Counted from the first letter of the stretch, positions 1 to 14,333 are shown. The stretch: DNA of 52,316 bases from Balamuthia mandrillaris (GCA_031835245.1 JAVKOQ010000354.1:1-52316), one strand, 5' to 3'. Numbers and translations: made by a program. The notes: generated by a model not told the origin, from the sequence alone.

Positions 1-1360
1 TCTCTGATCCTGTTATGGGTACTGTTCATTCGTTCTTGCGTTATTGTTTGAACTACGGCACCGTCTGTCATTCAGTTGTTCCTTATTGGTTTTTGTTTTT
101 GTTTTTTTGTTTTTTTTTTTTTTTTGTTGACAACATAAACGAACCAAAACAGGCAATCGTTGGGAGCCAGAAGAGATTCGCTTGAATGTGCGAGGCAGAA
201 ACTGTCCTGAGAAAACAACTTCCCAGCACGACCGTCGCTGGATCTACGCCGACGACGAACAGAACTTTGAGACTTTGGGAAGAGGTGCATGCACTGATTA
301 TCCCGACATGCCCACCATCGACTGCGCTGAAGTGCCCGAAATTTCTCTCATGTCATGTCCTGACCAATGCAATGAGGAATGCCCAGAGAACGCCTATTGC
401 GACTGTGGAACTGGCGAGTGTCGCTGCGAGGCCGGTTTCTTCGGACCTGACTGCCAAAGGGACATCTGCGCATCCGCTCGATGCGGTCCTCACGGCAAGT
501 GTACAGCTCGTTATTTGGGAGGCACTTTGGCTCCTGCGTCGGCTGCATGCGTGTGCGAACCGCCCTTCACTGGACCCACCTGCGAGGCCAATCCTTGCGA
601 GGGTGTGACCTGCAGTGGCCGTGGAGTTTGTAAACCATTGGGAGAGTCTGCCTATGTCTGTGACTGCAATGATAGATTCAACGGAGAGAATTGTGAAAAC
701 AGTAAGTTATTCTTCTCCCATTTTCTCTCTCCGTTTCCATCTCTCGCTTTTCTCTCTCTCTCCATCTCTCCCTCTCATTCTCTCTTGCTCTCCCCCAAAA
801 AAAAAATAACTCATTTAAATGTTATCTTCAACCAGCCTGCGATGGATTTTGTCAAGGCAGTTATCCTTATTCATGCCTGATTGGAGGAGGCGATCCTTCC
901 TTCTGTCTCCAATCCGGAGGGTGTAACTACGAAAAGTCATCCTTCAGCGATCCTAACCGGTGTTGTTACAGTAACTGTGAGAAATGCTTCGATGTAACCT
1001 GCGAACCCCCAGAGCATGACTGCTTGGTGCCGAGCTACTGCGATCCCACCACGGAGCAATGCGTGGACGCTGTTCCTCGTCCCGATGGCAGCGTTTGTCA
1101 CAGCGAGCCATGGGGCACCTGCGAGGGAGGTATTTGTGTGGAGGGAGAGCCTCCTGATTGGGTGGATGGCTACGAGGATGACGTTGGAAATGACGGCAAT
1201 GACGGCGATGGCAACAATTCACCGGCTTCAGGTTTGGCGGCGCGTGTTGTGTTCTGGGAATGAGTTGCTCCATATTTTTTCTGTCGACTGACGTCGTTCT
1301 TTCTTTGTGAATATTGCAGCTATTGCCGGTGGCATTTGTGCAGCTGCGAAGTGTTGGTGA
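1..1360 (+). CDS. G8/EGF-type secreted protein, C-terminal part (truncated by window edge)
   Basis: This is the 3' end of a paralogue of the gene at 27237-31165. Exons read as 1-18, 153 to about 702, about 837-1231 and 1320-1360. The first ends in SDPVMG just as the paralogue ends its exon in SDPVIG, and the introns sit at the same places. The product is cysteine-rich, with EGF-like modules around 370-700 (CRCEAGFFGPDCQ, CVCEPPFTGPTCE) and a second cysteine-rich block at 840-1140. It ends in an Asp/Gly/Asn-rich tail. The last intron (1232-1319) is optional: splicing gives a tail ending in AAAKCW, while reading through stops at 1263. AATAAA at 1388 may be the poly(A) signal. The protein is probably extracellular, but the G8 and beta-helix part lies outside the window, so that is inferred from the paralogue. 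Confidence 0.8.
374..612 (+). repeat. 239-bp tract identical to 27926-28164 (inverted copy)
   Basis: Base-by-base comparison with the reverse complement of 27926-28164 shows no difference over 239 bp, including synonymous positions. Identity stops abruptly on both sides: before GAGGAATGCC and after GTGTGACCTG the two genes differ at many sites. The tract encodes two EGF-like modules. Confidence 0.92.
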
Positions 1361-1422
1361 AGAAAGTATAGAAGAAAATAGCAGAGAATAAATAGTTTAA
1401 TTGTCAGTCCAGTGTCGTCAGT

Positions 1423-3644
1423 TCAGTTAACAAAGGTTGCAGCTAGCGCTTCGGCCTCCTCGTGAGCCTGACGAGTGTAAGGATGATCTGGACTATGGTA
1501 CCAAACGCGCCTTATCTTGTGGCACTCGGCGAAGGCGCTTTGAGCCTGCGTCTTGTATCGCTTCAGAATGGACTTGGAATGAGCCAAAGAAGGGTTACGC
1601 AGGAGCTCCTTATAGGAGGACCCCAAATGGAAGTAGAAGTTGGCGATCTCGTTGTTGTAAGGGAAGCTGTCGTAGACCACTTGGAATGAGTCCAGTATCT
1701 TCTTGCAATTGACTATGGCGTTGCCAACGTCTCCTTCTCTGTCGCAACAATTAAGGAGCGTCACATAGGAATGGAATAGAAGATGGTGTTGAGGATGAAG
1801 CAGAGTGTCCTGCAACAACTTTTCGAGCTGTTGTCTGGCTTCTTTGGTGCGGCGCGCTGCATAGAGCTTTTCAGCTACTTGTGTTATTGTCTCTGCGCTT
1901 TTTTCTGCTTGCAAGAACATTTCTTTTTCGTGTTGTGCTCCACATTTGTTACACCACAAGTACCCTTGGCTGCTTTCCTTTGTTGGTTCTGCTGGCTCAT
2001 CTTTCGGTTGAGAAGAGGTGGAGGCTTCAGTTCCTTCGACAGAGAAAGGTTGTTTGTTGCTCTCTGGTTTGGAAGTTGTTGCAGTAGCACTTTTGGCTTT
2101 TTGGCCTCGTTTTTTGCCACCTGCAGTTGTTTTCTTGCTAGCACCGCTAGTGGTAGCTATTTGGGGCTGTTCTGTCACCATTAAACCGCCACATGCCTGT
2201 ACCACAAAATATTAGCATTGCTTGAAGGGAAACAAGATAGGGAGAGGGTGAGGAAAACCTTTTTGGGACAAGTGAAGCCCTCCACAAAACGATCAGGTGA
2301 TTGAGATAACGGAGAGGTGCATCGCGTACACCTACATTGGAAGAACTTTGTGCGGTGCAGTTCTTCCTGTCTTTGCTTTCTTGACTGATAAAGATCAATG
2401 TATGAAATGCATAACTCTTCTCCGGCAGCAATCGGTTTTATGGCAGTCAAATATACTATATCTCCAACAGTACTATAACACATGTTTGGCTTGCAACTGG
2501 TTTTATATGGGTTAGGAGAAAGAGAACCAACAACAAAGAGAAAAGAAGAAAGAGAAAAGACCTGTGGTTAATCAAAGAGGCAACAGGAAACAGACCGGTA
2601 GCAACGGCTGGTTGGGTTACGAGAGGAGCACGAATGGCGTGCGAGTTGGAGTTTATGCGACAACATAACTAAAATAATTTTGAACAAGTTAGGGTTACTC
2701 ATTGTGCTCCTGCTAAGTAGAAAAGATTGTAACATACCTCCAATAGAGTGTCAGCGTTGATGCTGCTGTGGACGTCAGAAGGTAATTGAGATACAATAGC
2801 CTTACATGCCGTCCCTACCGCCTCTTTCCACTCATCAGTAAAGAATTCCTTATTGACTACCATGCTCAGCACTTCATCTTCAAACCGTTTCTTCTCGGCC
2901 TCGCCCAGTGCCCTGTATATGCACCTTTATCATTACGGTGTACCAAAGAAAAGCAAAAGGAAAGAGAGAAACGCACGTCCTGCAAGCAGCTCTGATGGCA
3001 AGCTTCAAAAGCACGACGTCGGTGGAAGTGGCGTCTGCTATATTGCGCACTTTAGCGAACGCTCCGCACTCTTTGTCGTGCGCTGCAGAGGCTGCTTCGC
3101 CGCATGCCGGACAACAGTAGCTCACTTCGTTGCAGTTGTTGCACCTCAACGAAGTACCTGCCTGTGTTTCAGTTCGTTTTAGAAGGGGAGAACTGAGGGA
3201 ACAAAGAGAGAGAGAGAGAGAGAGAGAGAAAAGAAGGCAGTGCACCTTAATCTCCTGAGTGAGGCAGTGATGGCACACTCTTTCCCGAGCGTGGTCCAGC
3301 ACGCAGGCCGAAAAGGCAGGGTCATGAAACACCTCATCTCCCACCACAAAGGGCCGCTTAGCAGTGACAGCCCTACCTTTGGCTGCCGTTTCCACAATCT
3401 GACAGCCACACTGGGCCAAAGCGGCCACGATCGAATCGACCACTCGTGGCGAAGTGGCGGCAGCTGCGCTCTTATTTTTGTTTTTCTTCTTGCCCCTTTT
3501 TTTCTTTTTCTTGGCGGCGTTATTGGCAGGAGCGGCGCTAGCGGCGCTGCTCCCCACAGCCTCCTCTCTCCTTTCAGGAGTTTCGACGGCTGTGGCGCTG
3601 CTGCTAGGGGTGGTGGCGGCGGCGCTTCCTCCCTCTTCCTCCAT
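1423..3644 (-). CDS. SET and MYND domain protein (SMYD-type lysine methyltransferase)
   Basis: A multi-exon minus-strand gene whose first exon is 3246-3644, starting MEEEGG. The N-terminus has a low-complexity Lys-rich stretch that may be a nuclear signal. The start of the SET fold follows (KGRAVTAKRPFVVGDEVF) and is interrupted by a MYND zinc finger (CHHC...CNNCNEVSYCCPAC...HDKEC). The SET core continues through VASLINHSCKPN, with an exon junction inside NHS|C, and GEELCISYIDLY. A cysteine post-SET (CRCTRC) and a helical TPR-like C-terminus complete the protein. The S-adenosylmethionine (NHSCxPN) and GEExxxxY motifs are intact, so an active protein-lysine methyltransferase is expected; the substrate cannot be told. 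One intron carries (CT)n on the coding strand. The 5' end faces KTI12, 181 bp away. Confidence 0.9.
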
Positions 3645-3825
3645 TTTTTTTCTTCTCGTTTTTTGTTGTGAAAAATTAATAAATTAATTATTTAATTAAT
3701 CACGCGAAATATTTCCGGAATTTCTGATAATTATCTGATATGTCGATAAATATTTTGCCTCAAAACAAAAAAAACCAAAAAAATTTAAATTTAAAAAGAC
3801 GAGGAAAGAAGGAGGAGAGAGAAAG
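3645..3825. promoter_or_regulatory. Divergent intergenic promoter region, SMYD / KTI12
   Basis: This 181-bp AT-rich gap separates two start codons transcribed away from each other, so it must hold both 5' UTRs and core promoters. It contains runs of TTAATTAAT and the 9-mer TCGATAAAT at 3743-3751. That 9-mer also occurs twice upstream of the F-box/WD40 gene. The promoter function is inferred from position only. Confidence 0.55.
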
Positions 3826-4828
3826 ATGCCTTTGGTGGTTATGTGTGGCATTCCGGCCAGTGGCAAGACCACTCGCGCCCAGGAACTCGAACGGTTTCTG
3901 AAGGAACAGTGCGGCAAGTCCACTCTGCTCATCAACGAAGAATCTCTCCACATTAACAAGAAAGACACCTACAAAGGTTTGTTTGAACAGAGAGAAGACC
4001 AAAAATAAGCGGACCAACCTATTTCGAATTCTTCTCTTTCTCCTTCCTCTTCTGCTTCTTCTTCTTCCTCTCGTGTTTCTTCTTCTTCTCGTGTTTCTTC
4101 TTCTTCTCGTGTTTCTTCTCTTGGGCTGAGCAAACGCTTGTTATAACCATCAGATAACTTTTCCGAAAAGAACACAAGAGCAACGTTGAAGGCGGCGGTG
4201 GAGCGGCACCTCACCCGAGAGGTGGTCGTCATCATCGACTCCCTCAACTACATAAAGGGCTACCGCTACGAGCTTTACTGCATTGCCCGATCACAGCGCA
4301 CTCCTCATTGCATCGTACTTCATGCTCTCTCTTTTCTCTCTCTCCTCTTCTTCAAAAGCAAGTTGCAACAAAGCAGACGACGAGCTGTGCTTGCTTCATT
4401 TTTCTCATTTCTTCCTTCTGGTGACCGCTGCTGCCACTACTTCCACCCCTTACCAAAACAGGTGTACTGCAACGTACCAAGGGAAACCGCCAGACAATGG
4501 AACCAAAACAGAGAGGACGCCCTCAACGAAGCTCTGTATGCACCTTCCTACTCACCGCTTTTGTTACTCAGCAGAGATCTCTTTTCTCTGCTCTTTTGTT
4601 CTTCTCTTAGTTCGCTTCTCTCTTTCTCTTTTTCTGATAGTATACTTTCCCCAGTTTTGAAGATTTGGCGAACCGGTTTGAAGAGCCGAACGACCGTAAT
4701 CGATGGGACAACCCTCTCTTTGTGTTAACGCCAGAAGAGCCGACCTGCTTGGAGGAGGTACGCGCTGCGTTGTTCGACCGCGTATCCAAAGCTCCCAACC
4801 TTGCCACAATTCCAGTACGTTCTTTCTT

Positions 4829-4870
<42 letters not shown>

Positions 4871-5343
4871 ACTTGTTTGTTTTGTTACCCTGTTATTTGT
4901 TGTACTCAATTCTCTGTTTTAAACCTTTTCAACAGCAAAAACTATCAGATACCAACTTTGTTTATGAAATGGATAAGAGAACGAAAGAGATTGTGTCAGC
5001 CATTCTACAAGCTCAGTCAGAGTCTGCTGTTCTTGGAGACAACATCGTTGTTCCGCACACCACCCAAACAATATCCTTTCTTTCCTTCCTCACCTTATTC
5101 GTTTTCTTGTGGTCCTTCCTCTTGTTCTTCTCCGTTCCACACACACACACATTTCCTTCACTCTTATTTTTTTGCATTTGTTTGTTTATTGCATAATACG
5201 TGCGACTGGTGCGCAAGTTGACAATGCCAGAGCTACGGCGGATGAGAGCGCAGTTCCAGAAGATAACCCAACTGCATCCACCAAAGTCGTTGGAAGAGAT
5301 AGGACAACTGTTTGTTTGTTACATCAATACCTCTCTCGAATGA
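3826..5343 (+). CDS. KTI12: KTI12 homologue, Elongator-associated P-loop protein
   Basis: Six exons (3826-3976, 4154-4314, 4462-4535, 4655-4814, 4936-5070, 5200-5343) total 825 nt and give a 274-residue protein in one continuous frame. The P-loop GIPASGKTT lies at residues 8-16. The family's IDSLNYIKGYRYELYC segment and later VYCNVPRE, NRWDNPLF and the C-terminal LTMPELRRMRAQF motif are all present. KTI12 proteins bind tRNA and regulate Elongator, which modifies wobble uridine; this is family knowledge. Exon 5 to 6 joins only through an AT-AC intron. The intron after exon 4 contains a (CT)n tract. AATAAA follows the stop at about 5355. Confidence 0.92.
4829..4867 (+). repeat. (CT)n microsatellite in KTI12 intron
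   Basis: A nearly pure CT dinucleotide run on the coding strand, a short distance after the exon 4 donor. It is typical of the intronic tracts across this window. Confidence 0.9.
5071..5199 (+). other. Probable U12-type AT-AC intron in KTI12
   Basis: The intron begins with ATATCCTTT, the exact U12 AT-AC donor consensus, and ends with ATAC before GTGCGACTGG. Splicing it is in phase 0 and joins two conserved KTI12 blocks. A branch-like TTCCTTCAC lies near 5153-5161, one mismatch from TTCCTTRAC but about 39 nt from the 3' end, which is farther than usual. No GT-AG pair nearby preserves the conserved sequence equally well. Confidence 0.75.
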
Positions 5344-5498
5344 GGAAGATCAGAAATAAAATAACAAGGAAAATGGCTTTGCTTTCTGCTATCCATTGCA
5401 ACTGCTGCTATGATTAGGCTGCGTCTGCTAGCAGCACCAACACTCCGCTTTTCATTAATTTAAACAGGTTTACTTCTCTCTTTCTCTTTTATTCTCTC

Positions 5499-9654
<4,156 letters not shown>

Positions 9655-10039
9655 CTCTGAGCTCCTTGGAGGGGAAAAACAAAAGTAACTATGCATTCAT
9701 TCATTTAACGAAACAAGAACAAAGCAAGGGTCTCTTCTGTTGTTGTTGTTGTTGTTGTTGGGAAACCTTACCTTCTTTTTGCGCCTTCCAGCAAAAAGCG
9801 AACAGCGGTTGCGTTCCAACAAGCAAGAGTCAGGTTTCCGCCTTTCACGTTCTTTTGGGGGTTTTTTTTTTTGGTTTTTTTTCGGTTGGCGATATTATCA
9901 AGTACCCCTCATGAAAGATCGGTTATTTCGTAACTCCGCAACCCTCGCGAAAACGTTATATTGTCGACTGACTGTCTGAGATGCTCCTCAAGCGATAGTG
10001 TCGGCAGAAAAAAAGAAAGAGAGAGAGAGAAGAAAGAAG
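9655..10039. promoter_or_regulatory. Divergent intergenic region, OGFr-GATA / STEEP1
   Basis: This 385-bp gap lies between two divergent start codons. It contains a short (GTT)n run near 9740 and a purine-rich leader just before the STEEP1 ATG. I see no other gene in it. Confidence 0.45.
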
Positions 10040-11072
10040 ATGCCAAAGATCATCTCGCGAGGGACGTCGGTAAGTAGCGGCCGAGACACAACGTTTACCG
10101 ATCAGACTGTGCAAATATACTATTGTGTTTGCAATGCGCATTGTTTGAGTCTGGGTTTGTACCAAGTCAACAATATCCCCTAAACAAACCTTGTTTACCT
10201 AACATTCCTCTCCTCCTGCAGATACACCTTTGGAAAAGTTGCCACAGAGACGAACAGACGGCGCATACGTGCTCATAAAAGCTGACCATCAGTACAGCCT
10301 CAAAGTCATGAAGCTAGGAAGCGTTGTTCTGAAACGGTAAATATTAGTTTTTCTTTCCAAAAAAAAAAAAAGCACCTGAGGTTTGCTCACTTTGTTTCAT
10401 GCTTTCGCTCTCCACAGGGATCAAGGCTACGAGCGCCAATGGCGGTACGGCTGCACCCAATGCCAGCTTCCCATATGTTACCTTAGCAAAGAAGATGTGG
10501 ACGACATAACGTATCTGATGCAAGGCAGCCTCCACCGGCATGAATACCAGAAGCCAGGCGGTGGTGCCGACCCCGTCAAAGCCTTCATGAGCCAACTGTC
10601 CCCTGAGGAGGAGAAGTACTTTGCTCAGATGGATGAGAAAGAACAGGAAAAGGAGAAAGAGCAGGAACAACAGAAGCAACAACAAGGAGCAGCCAAGGAG
10701 AAACCTGCTCTGTCAGCCAAGGAGCAAGCTCGCCTGCTTCGAGAGAGAATACGAAAGTTGGAAGCGCGTGGGGGAAAGAAGAACGAACAGAAAAAGACGG
10801 AACAGGAAAAGGGTAAAGCCAAAGAGGAAGATGGTGATGGCGAGACAAGCAGAAAGAGAGACCGAACATCGGAAGAACAGGAAGCAAAGAGGGACGATTA
10901 CTCCAAGGGAAAGAAAGCAAAGGAACGAGAAGAAGGCGCCACCAACGTACAATCACCATCACACAAACACAGAGAAGGGAAAGAGGAGGAAGGAGAAGGA
11001 GAAGAAGAGAAAGAGAAACTACCTCAAAGCAAGAGAGCAAAGCCAAATGAAGCCCAGAAAAAGGAAGACTAA
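10040..11072 (+). CDS. STEEP1: STEEP1 (CXorf56) family protein
   Basis: Three exons. The first encodes MPKIISRGTS and the IYYCVCNAHCLSL core. It joins in frame to DTPLEKLPQRRTDGA through an intron from about 10156 to 10221, and then to DQGYERQWRYGCTQCQLPICY through a second intron. These are the hallmarks of STEEP1: MPK start, YYCxC, LEKLPxR and a C-x2-C pair after an xRQYR-like motif. In animals STEEP1 promotes exit of STING from the endoplasmic reticulum. The family is far older than STING, so its core role here is uncertain. The C-terminal half is an extended Lys/Glu-rich coiled coil with HCF-like charge runs and no clear domain. Its 3' end converges with the next gene. Confidence 0.85.
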
Positions 11073-11177
11073 ATGAGGCCAAACAATAAAAAGGAATAGC
11101 ACAACCCATTTACTTTTTGAACAGAACTAAATAACAAAGGAAGGAAGAAAAGGGAAGAAGAACGACATGGATGGCCT

Positions 11178-11768
11178 TCACTCTTCCTCAGGTTCATCCA
11201 AACCCCTGCGGCTCTTCTTCTTTCGCAGCCAGTAGTCCTCATTGAACTCTTCCTTCTGCTTGCCTGTTGTCATCCTCAACAGCCTTTGCTCCTCCGCCGT
11301 CAGTTCGAATGCTTTCTTAGTCCGCTCTCTCTTCTTCTGCTGCGTTGCAGCTCCCCCTTCATTACCGCTCTTGCTTTGTTTTTGCTGCTCCAACTTTTTC
11401 TTTTTCTCCTGCTGCAGGCGACGCTTCTCTTCTTTGGCCTCTTCCAGCTTTTGGTTGCGCTGTTGCTGCAACAGCCTTATCTCCTTCTTCTTCTGCTCTC
11501 TCTCCTTGCTGGCCTGTTTTCTCTCCAGCTTTCTCTGCTGTTCTTGCTTCTTTCGTTCCTCTGCTGAAAGGTCTGCTCCTCCCTGTTCTCTTTCTTCCTC
11601 TTCTTCTGACCGGGTAGAAGAAGAGAACGCCTTGTTGTTGCATCGGAAGCTCAACAGAGAAGAAGAGGGAAACAAATGCAGTTGGGTGATGGTCGATCGC
11701 CCAGCGAGAAGCGCAAAGCGGTCCGTAGTGGGAGCTCTCCCTAAAGAAATTCTCTTGATGGTGGTTCC
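11178..11768 (-). CDS. Lysine/glutamate-rich coiled-coil protein of unknown function, 5' end unresolved
   Basis: The frame is open from 11768 down to the stop at 11178. No ATG is visible at its head, so the start lies in an unrecognised upstream exon or the model is incomplete. The N-terminal part (about 60 residues) is Ser/Arg/Leu-rich and poor in acids, somewhat like a mitochondrial or organellar targeting region. The middle is a long charged coiled coil of EQQRKLERKQ type. The tail ends FNEDYWLRKKKSRRG followed by acids. I do not recognise the family. The tail-to-tail spacing to STEEP1 is about 105 bp, so the 3' UTRs may overlap. Confidence 0.55.
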   Translation of the reverse strand, partial: GTTIKRISLGRAPTTDRFALLAGRSTITQLHLFPSSSLLSFRCNNKAFSSSTRSEEEEEREQGGADLSAEERKKQEQQRKLERKQASKEREQKKKEIRLLQQQRNQKLEEAKEEKRRLQQEKKKKLEQQKQSKSGNEGGAATQQKKRERTKKAFELTAEEQRLLRMTTGKQKEEFNEDYWLRKKKSRRGLDEPEEE

Positions 11769-12200
11769 TTATTTTTTGCCGACGCCGCAAGCTAGCTTGA
11801 CCTCCACTCGAGAACAAAAGGTGCACCGCTTTTGCTCCTGCGTTGGCGTTAATTCGCCAATCAAAAAAAAAAAAGAAAAGAAAAATTCAAGCAGCAGCTG
11901 AAGGACAAAAAGCCACAAGAAGGCCGTTTTTGCGTTTATTTTTTAAAAGAGTGCTTTAGGTGCCAAAGGTTTCTAAAAAAATGAAAAGAAAACAAAAAAC
12001 AAGCACAACAAAAAAGAAAAAACAACACAACAAAAAACAAAAATCGAAAGAAAACAAAAATTCTAAAGACCTTCAACTGTGGTTGCTAAAAGGTGAAGAA
12101 AGAGAGCAAAGACTTTCTCAAAAATCTCTTTTCCTCACGAAGTGCGCAAAATGAGAGGAGGTCAGCCTGATAGGAATCTCCATAAGACTGCCATCATCGT
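11769..12200. other. Intergenic A-rich stretch, no gene seen
   Basis: Very A-rich on the plus strand around 11860-12070 (AAAAACAAAA-type runs). The open frame across it is only Lys/Asn/Gln low complexity, and nothing else can be supported. Confidence 0.5.
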
Positions 12201-13817
12201 TTAGTGCCAGAAAGCACGAGCAGAGGTAGCAGAGGAGGCGTCTCCAGTGTTGTAGGCAACTACGTCTCCGCCATCGTATGCCATGCCGTCATAGGCAACG
12301 TCACCACCTCCGTATTCAACGTCACCGCCATCGTACTCAACGTCACCACCATCGTAGGTCACGTCTCCGCCGTCATACATGACATCTCCTCCATCATAGG
12401 TGACATCTCCGCCGTCGTACTCGACGTCGCCGCCATCATAGGTCACATCGCCATCGTAAGTGACGTCTCCGCCATCATACATGACATCACCGCCATCGTA
12501 CTCAACGTCGCCGCCATCGTAGGTCACGTCTCCGCCGTCGTACATGACGTCTCCTCCATCGTAGCTGACATCACCGCCATCATACTCGACATCACCGCCA
12601 TCATAGGTCACGTCTCCGCCATCGTATTCAACGTCGCCACCATCGTAGGTCACATCACCGCCGTCATACTCGACATCACCGCCATCGTAGGTCACATCAC
12701 CGCCATCGTAGGAAACGTCTCCCCCGTCATAGGTGACATCGCCGCCATCGTACTCGACATCACCGCCATCGTAGGTCACGTCTCCGCCATCATAGGACAC
12801 ATCTCCGCCATCATAGGTCACATCACCGCCGTCATATTCAACGTCTCCACCGTCATAGGCCACATCTCCTCCATCATAGGACACATCTCCTCCATCGTAG
12901 GTCACATCACCACCGTCATACTCGACGTCGCCGCCATCGTAGGTCACATCGCCGCCATCATACATGACGTCGCCACCATCATAGCTGACATCACCGCCAT
13001 CGTAGGAGACATCTCCTCCATCGTAGGTCACATCACCACCGTCGTACTCGACGTCGCCGCCATCGTAAGTCACGTCGCCGCCATCATACATGACATCGCC
13101 ACCATCATAGCTGACATCACCGCCATCATAGCTGACATCTCCTCCATCATAGGTCACATCACCACCGTCGTACTCGACGTCGCCGCCATCGTAGGTCACA
13201 TCGCCGCCATCATACATAACGTCTCCACCATCATAGCTGACATCACCTCCATCGTAGGAGACATCTCCTCCATCATAGGTCACATCACCACCGTCGTACT
13301 CGACGTCGCCGCCATCGTAAGTCACGTCGCCGCCATCATACATAACGTCTCCGCCATCATAGCTGACATCACCGCCGTCGTACTCAACGTCACCACCATC
13401 ATAGGTCACGTCTCCGCCGTCGTACATGACATCTCCGCCATCGTAAGTCACATCACCGCCATCGTACTCAACGTCGCCGCCATCATAGGTCACATCGCCG
13501 TCATACGTGACATCTCCGCCATCATACATGACATCACCGCCATCGTATTCGACGTCGCCACCATCATAGGTCACATCGCCGTCATACGTGACATCTCCGC
13601 CATCATACATGACATCACCGCCATCATACTCGACGTCGCCGCCATCGTAGGTCACATCGCCGCCATCGTACATGACGTCGCCTCCATCATAGGTCACGTC
13701 TTCACCGTCGTAGGTAACATCTCCCTTGCCATAGTCCATGGCACCTCTCTTAAGAGGCTTGGCTAGGCCCGCGGTGGCCAACAAGCCAACAAGCAGCAAT
13801 GCAGCAAATACCTTCAT
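12201..13817 (-). CDS. Secreted heptad-repeat protein, about 68 copies of YDGGDVx
   Basis: ATG at 13817 gives a 538-residue protein. Residues 1-19 form a clear signal peptide (MKVFAALLLVGLLATAGLA). A short KPLKRG segment leads into roughly 68 tandem repeats of Tyr-Asp-Gly-Gly-Asp-Val-x, where x is Thr, Met, Glu, Ser or rarely Ala. Three repeats are six-residue YDGDVT variants. A short divergent tail ends ARAFWH. The array has no Cys and no Lys and is strongly acidic, so calcium or other cation binding and an extended beta or matrix structure are plausible. It is not the RTX nonapeptide. I do not recognise a family; a cell-surface, cyst-wall or adhesive matrix role is only a guess. Each repeat is 21 bp, and synonymous codons vary between repeats. 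Confidence 0.85.
   Translation of the reverse strand: MKVFAALLLVGLLATAGLAKPLKRGAMDYGKGDVTYDGEDVTYDGGDVMYDGGDVTYDGGDVEYDGGDVMYDGGDVTYDGDVTYDGGDVEYDGGDVMYDGGDVTYDGDVTYDGGDVEYDGGDVTYDGGDVMYDGGDVTYDGGDVEYDGGDVSYDGGDVMYDGGDVTYDGGDVEYDGGDVTYDGGDVSYDGGDVSYDGGDVMYDGGDVTYDGGDVEYDGGDVTYDGGDVSYDGGDVSYDGGDVMYDGGDVTYDGGDVEYDGGDVTYDGGDVSYDGGDVSYDGGDVMYDGGDVTYDGGDVEYDGGDVTYDGGDVSYDGGDVAYDGGDVEYDGGDVTYDGGDVSYDGGDVTYDGGDVEYDGGDVTYDGGDVSYDGGDVTYDGGDVEYDGGDVTYDGGDVEYDGGDVTYDGGDVEYDGGDVSYDGGDVMYDGGDVTYDGGDVEYDGGDVMYDGGDVTYDGDVTYDGGDVEYDGGDVTYDGGDVMYDGGDVTYDGGDVEYDGGDVEYGGGDVAYDGMAYDGGDVVAYNTGDASSATSARAFWH
12858..13361 (-). repeat. Higher-order repeat: four 126-bp blocks of six heptads (x = M,T,E,T,S,S)
   Basis: Within the YDGGDVx array the variable seventh residue follows Met-Thr-Glu-Thr-Ser-Ser four times in succession, with the last Ser changed to Ala. 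The unit of recent duplication is therefore six heptads. Outside this block the order is looser (ETST, MTE and others). Confidence 0.85.
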
Positions 13818-14333
13818 CCCCAACGTCAACCCTGTTCAGGTCGTTTAGTTTGTAAGTTTGTTTTGATATTGTTTGTTGGATGGAGATGCTTACGGGTCAA
13901 AAGAGATGCTCAGTTAAATAGTAGTTAGGTAGATAGCTCTGTCGGGAGATTCCATGTAGAGAACACATTTTGAAGCTGGAGATGGTTGCTCATTGGTCAG
14001 CAGAAGTAGAGGAACTGAAAACACGGTAAGATAGCCAGGGTGAAGCTATGGATTTCAGTGCTTTTTTCATCCCCTTCAAGGAATTCTTTTCCACTAACCT
14101 GGAGACCAAATGCCTTTGGCTCTTGGCTTGGCTTTCTTTGCGATCCAAAGGAGATCTACCTCCACCCTAGGTAGCACGAATGTTGAAGCAATTGTGCTCT
14201 TTTGCACAAAATTTTTCTCCGAATTCGAAAAAATATTACCCGTGCGTCGTTGTTTTTATGGGAGAAACCCAGAAATTAGATTGAAAAACTTGATCGCCAA
14301 GACTAGTAACCAGGCCAAACCAAAAGAAAGAAA
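13818..14333. other. Intergenic region, divergent promoters
   Basis: About 515 bp between the divergent starts of the heptad-repeat gene and the DUF1963 gene. It holds no convincing gene. The short open frame from 14110 is not supported by any motif. Confidence 0.45.

Noticed and set aside
11960..12154. Lys/Asn/Gln-rich short frame on plus
   Set aside because: It is produced by A-rich sequence, with no domain and no conserved feature.
12204..13766. A 520-residue open frame on the plus strand, antisense to the heptad-repeat gene
   Set aside because: It is a by-product of the 21-bp periodic sequence, which lacks stops in that frame. It reads as a hydrophobic VIGHISAI-type repeat without a plausible start context, while the minus frame has a clear signal peptide.
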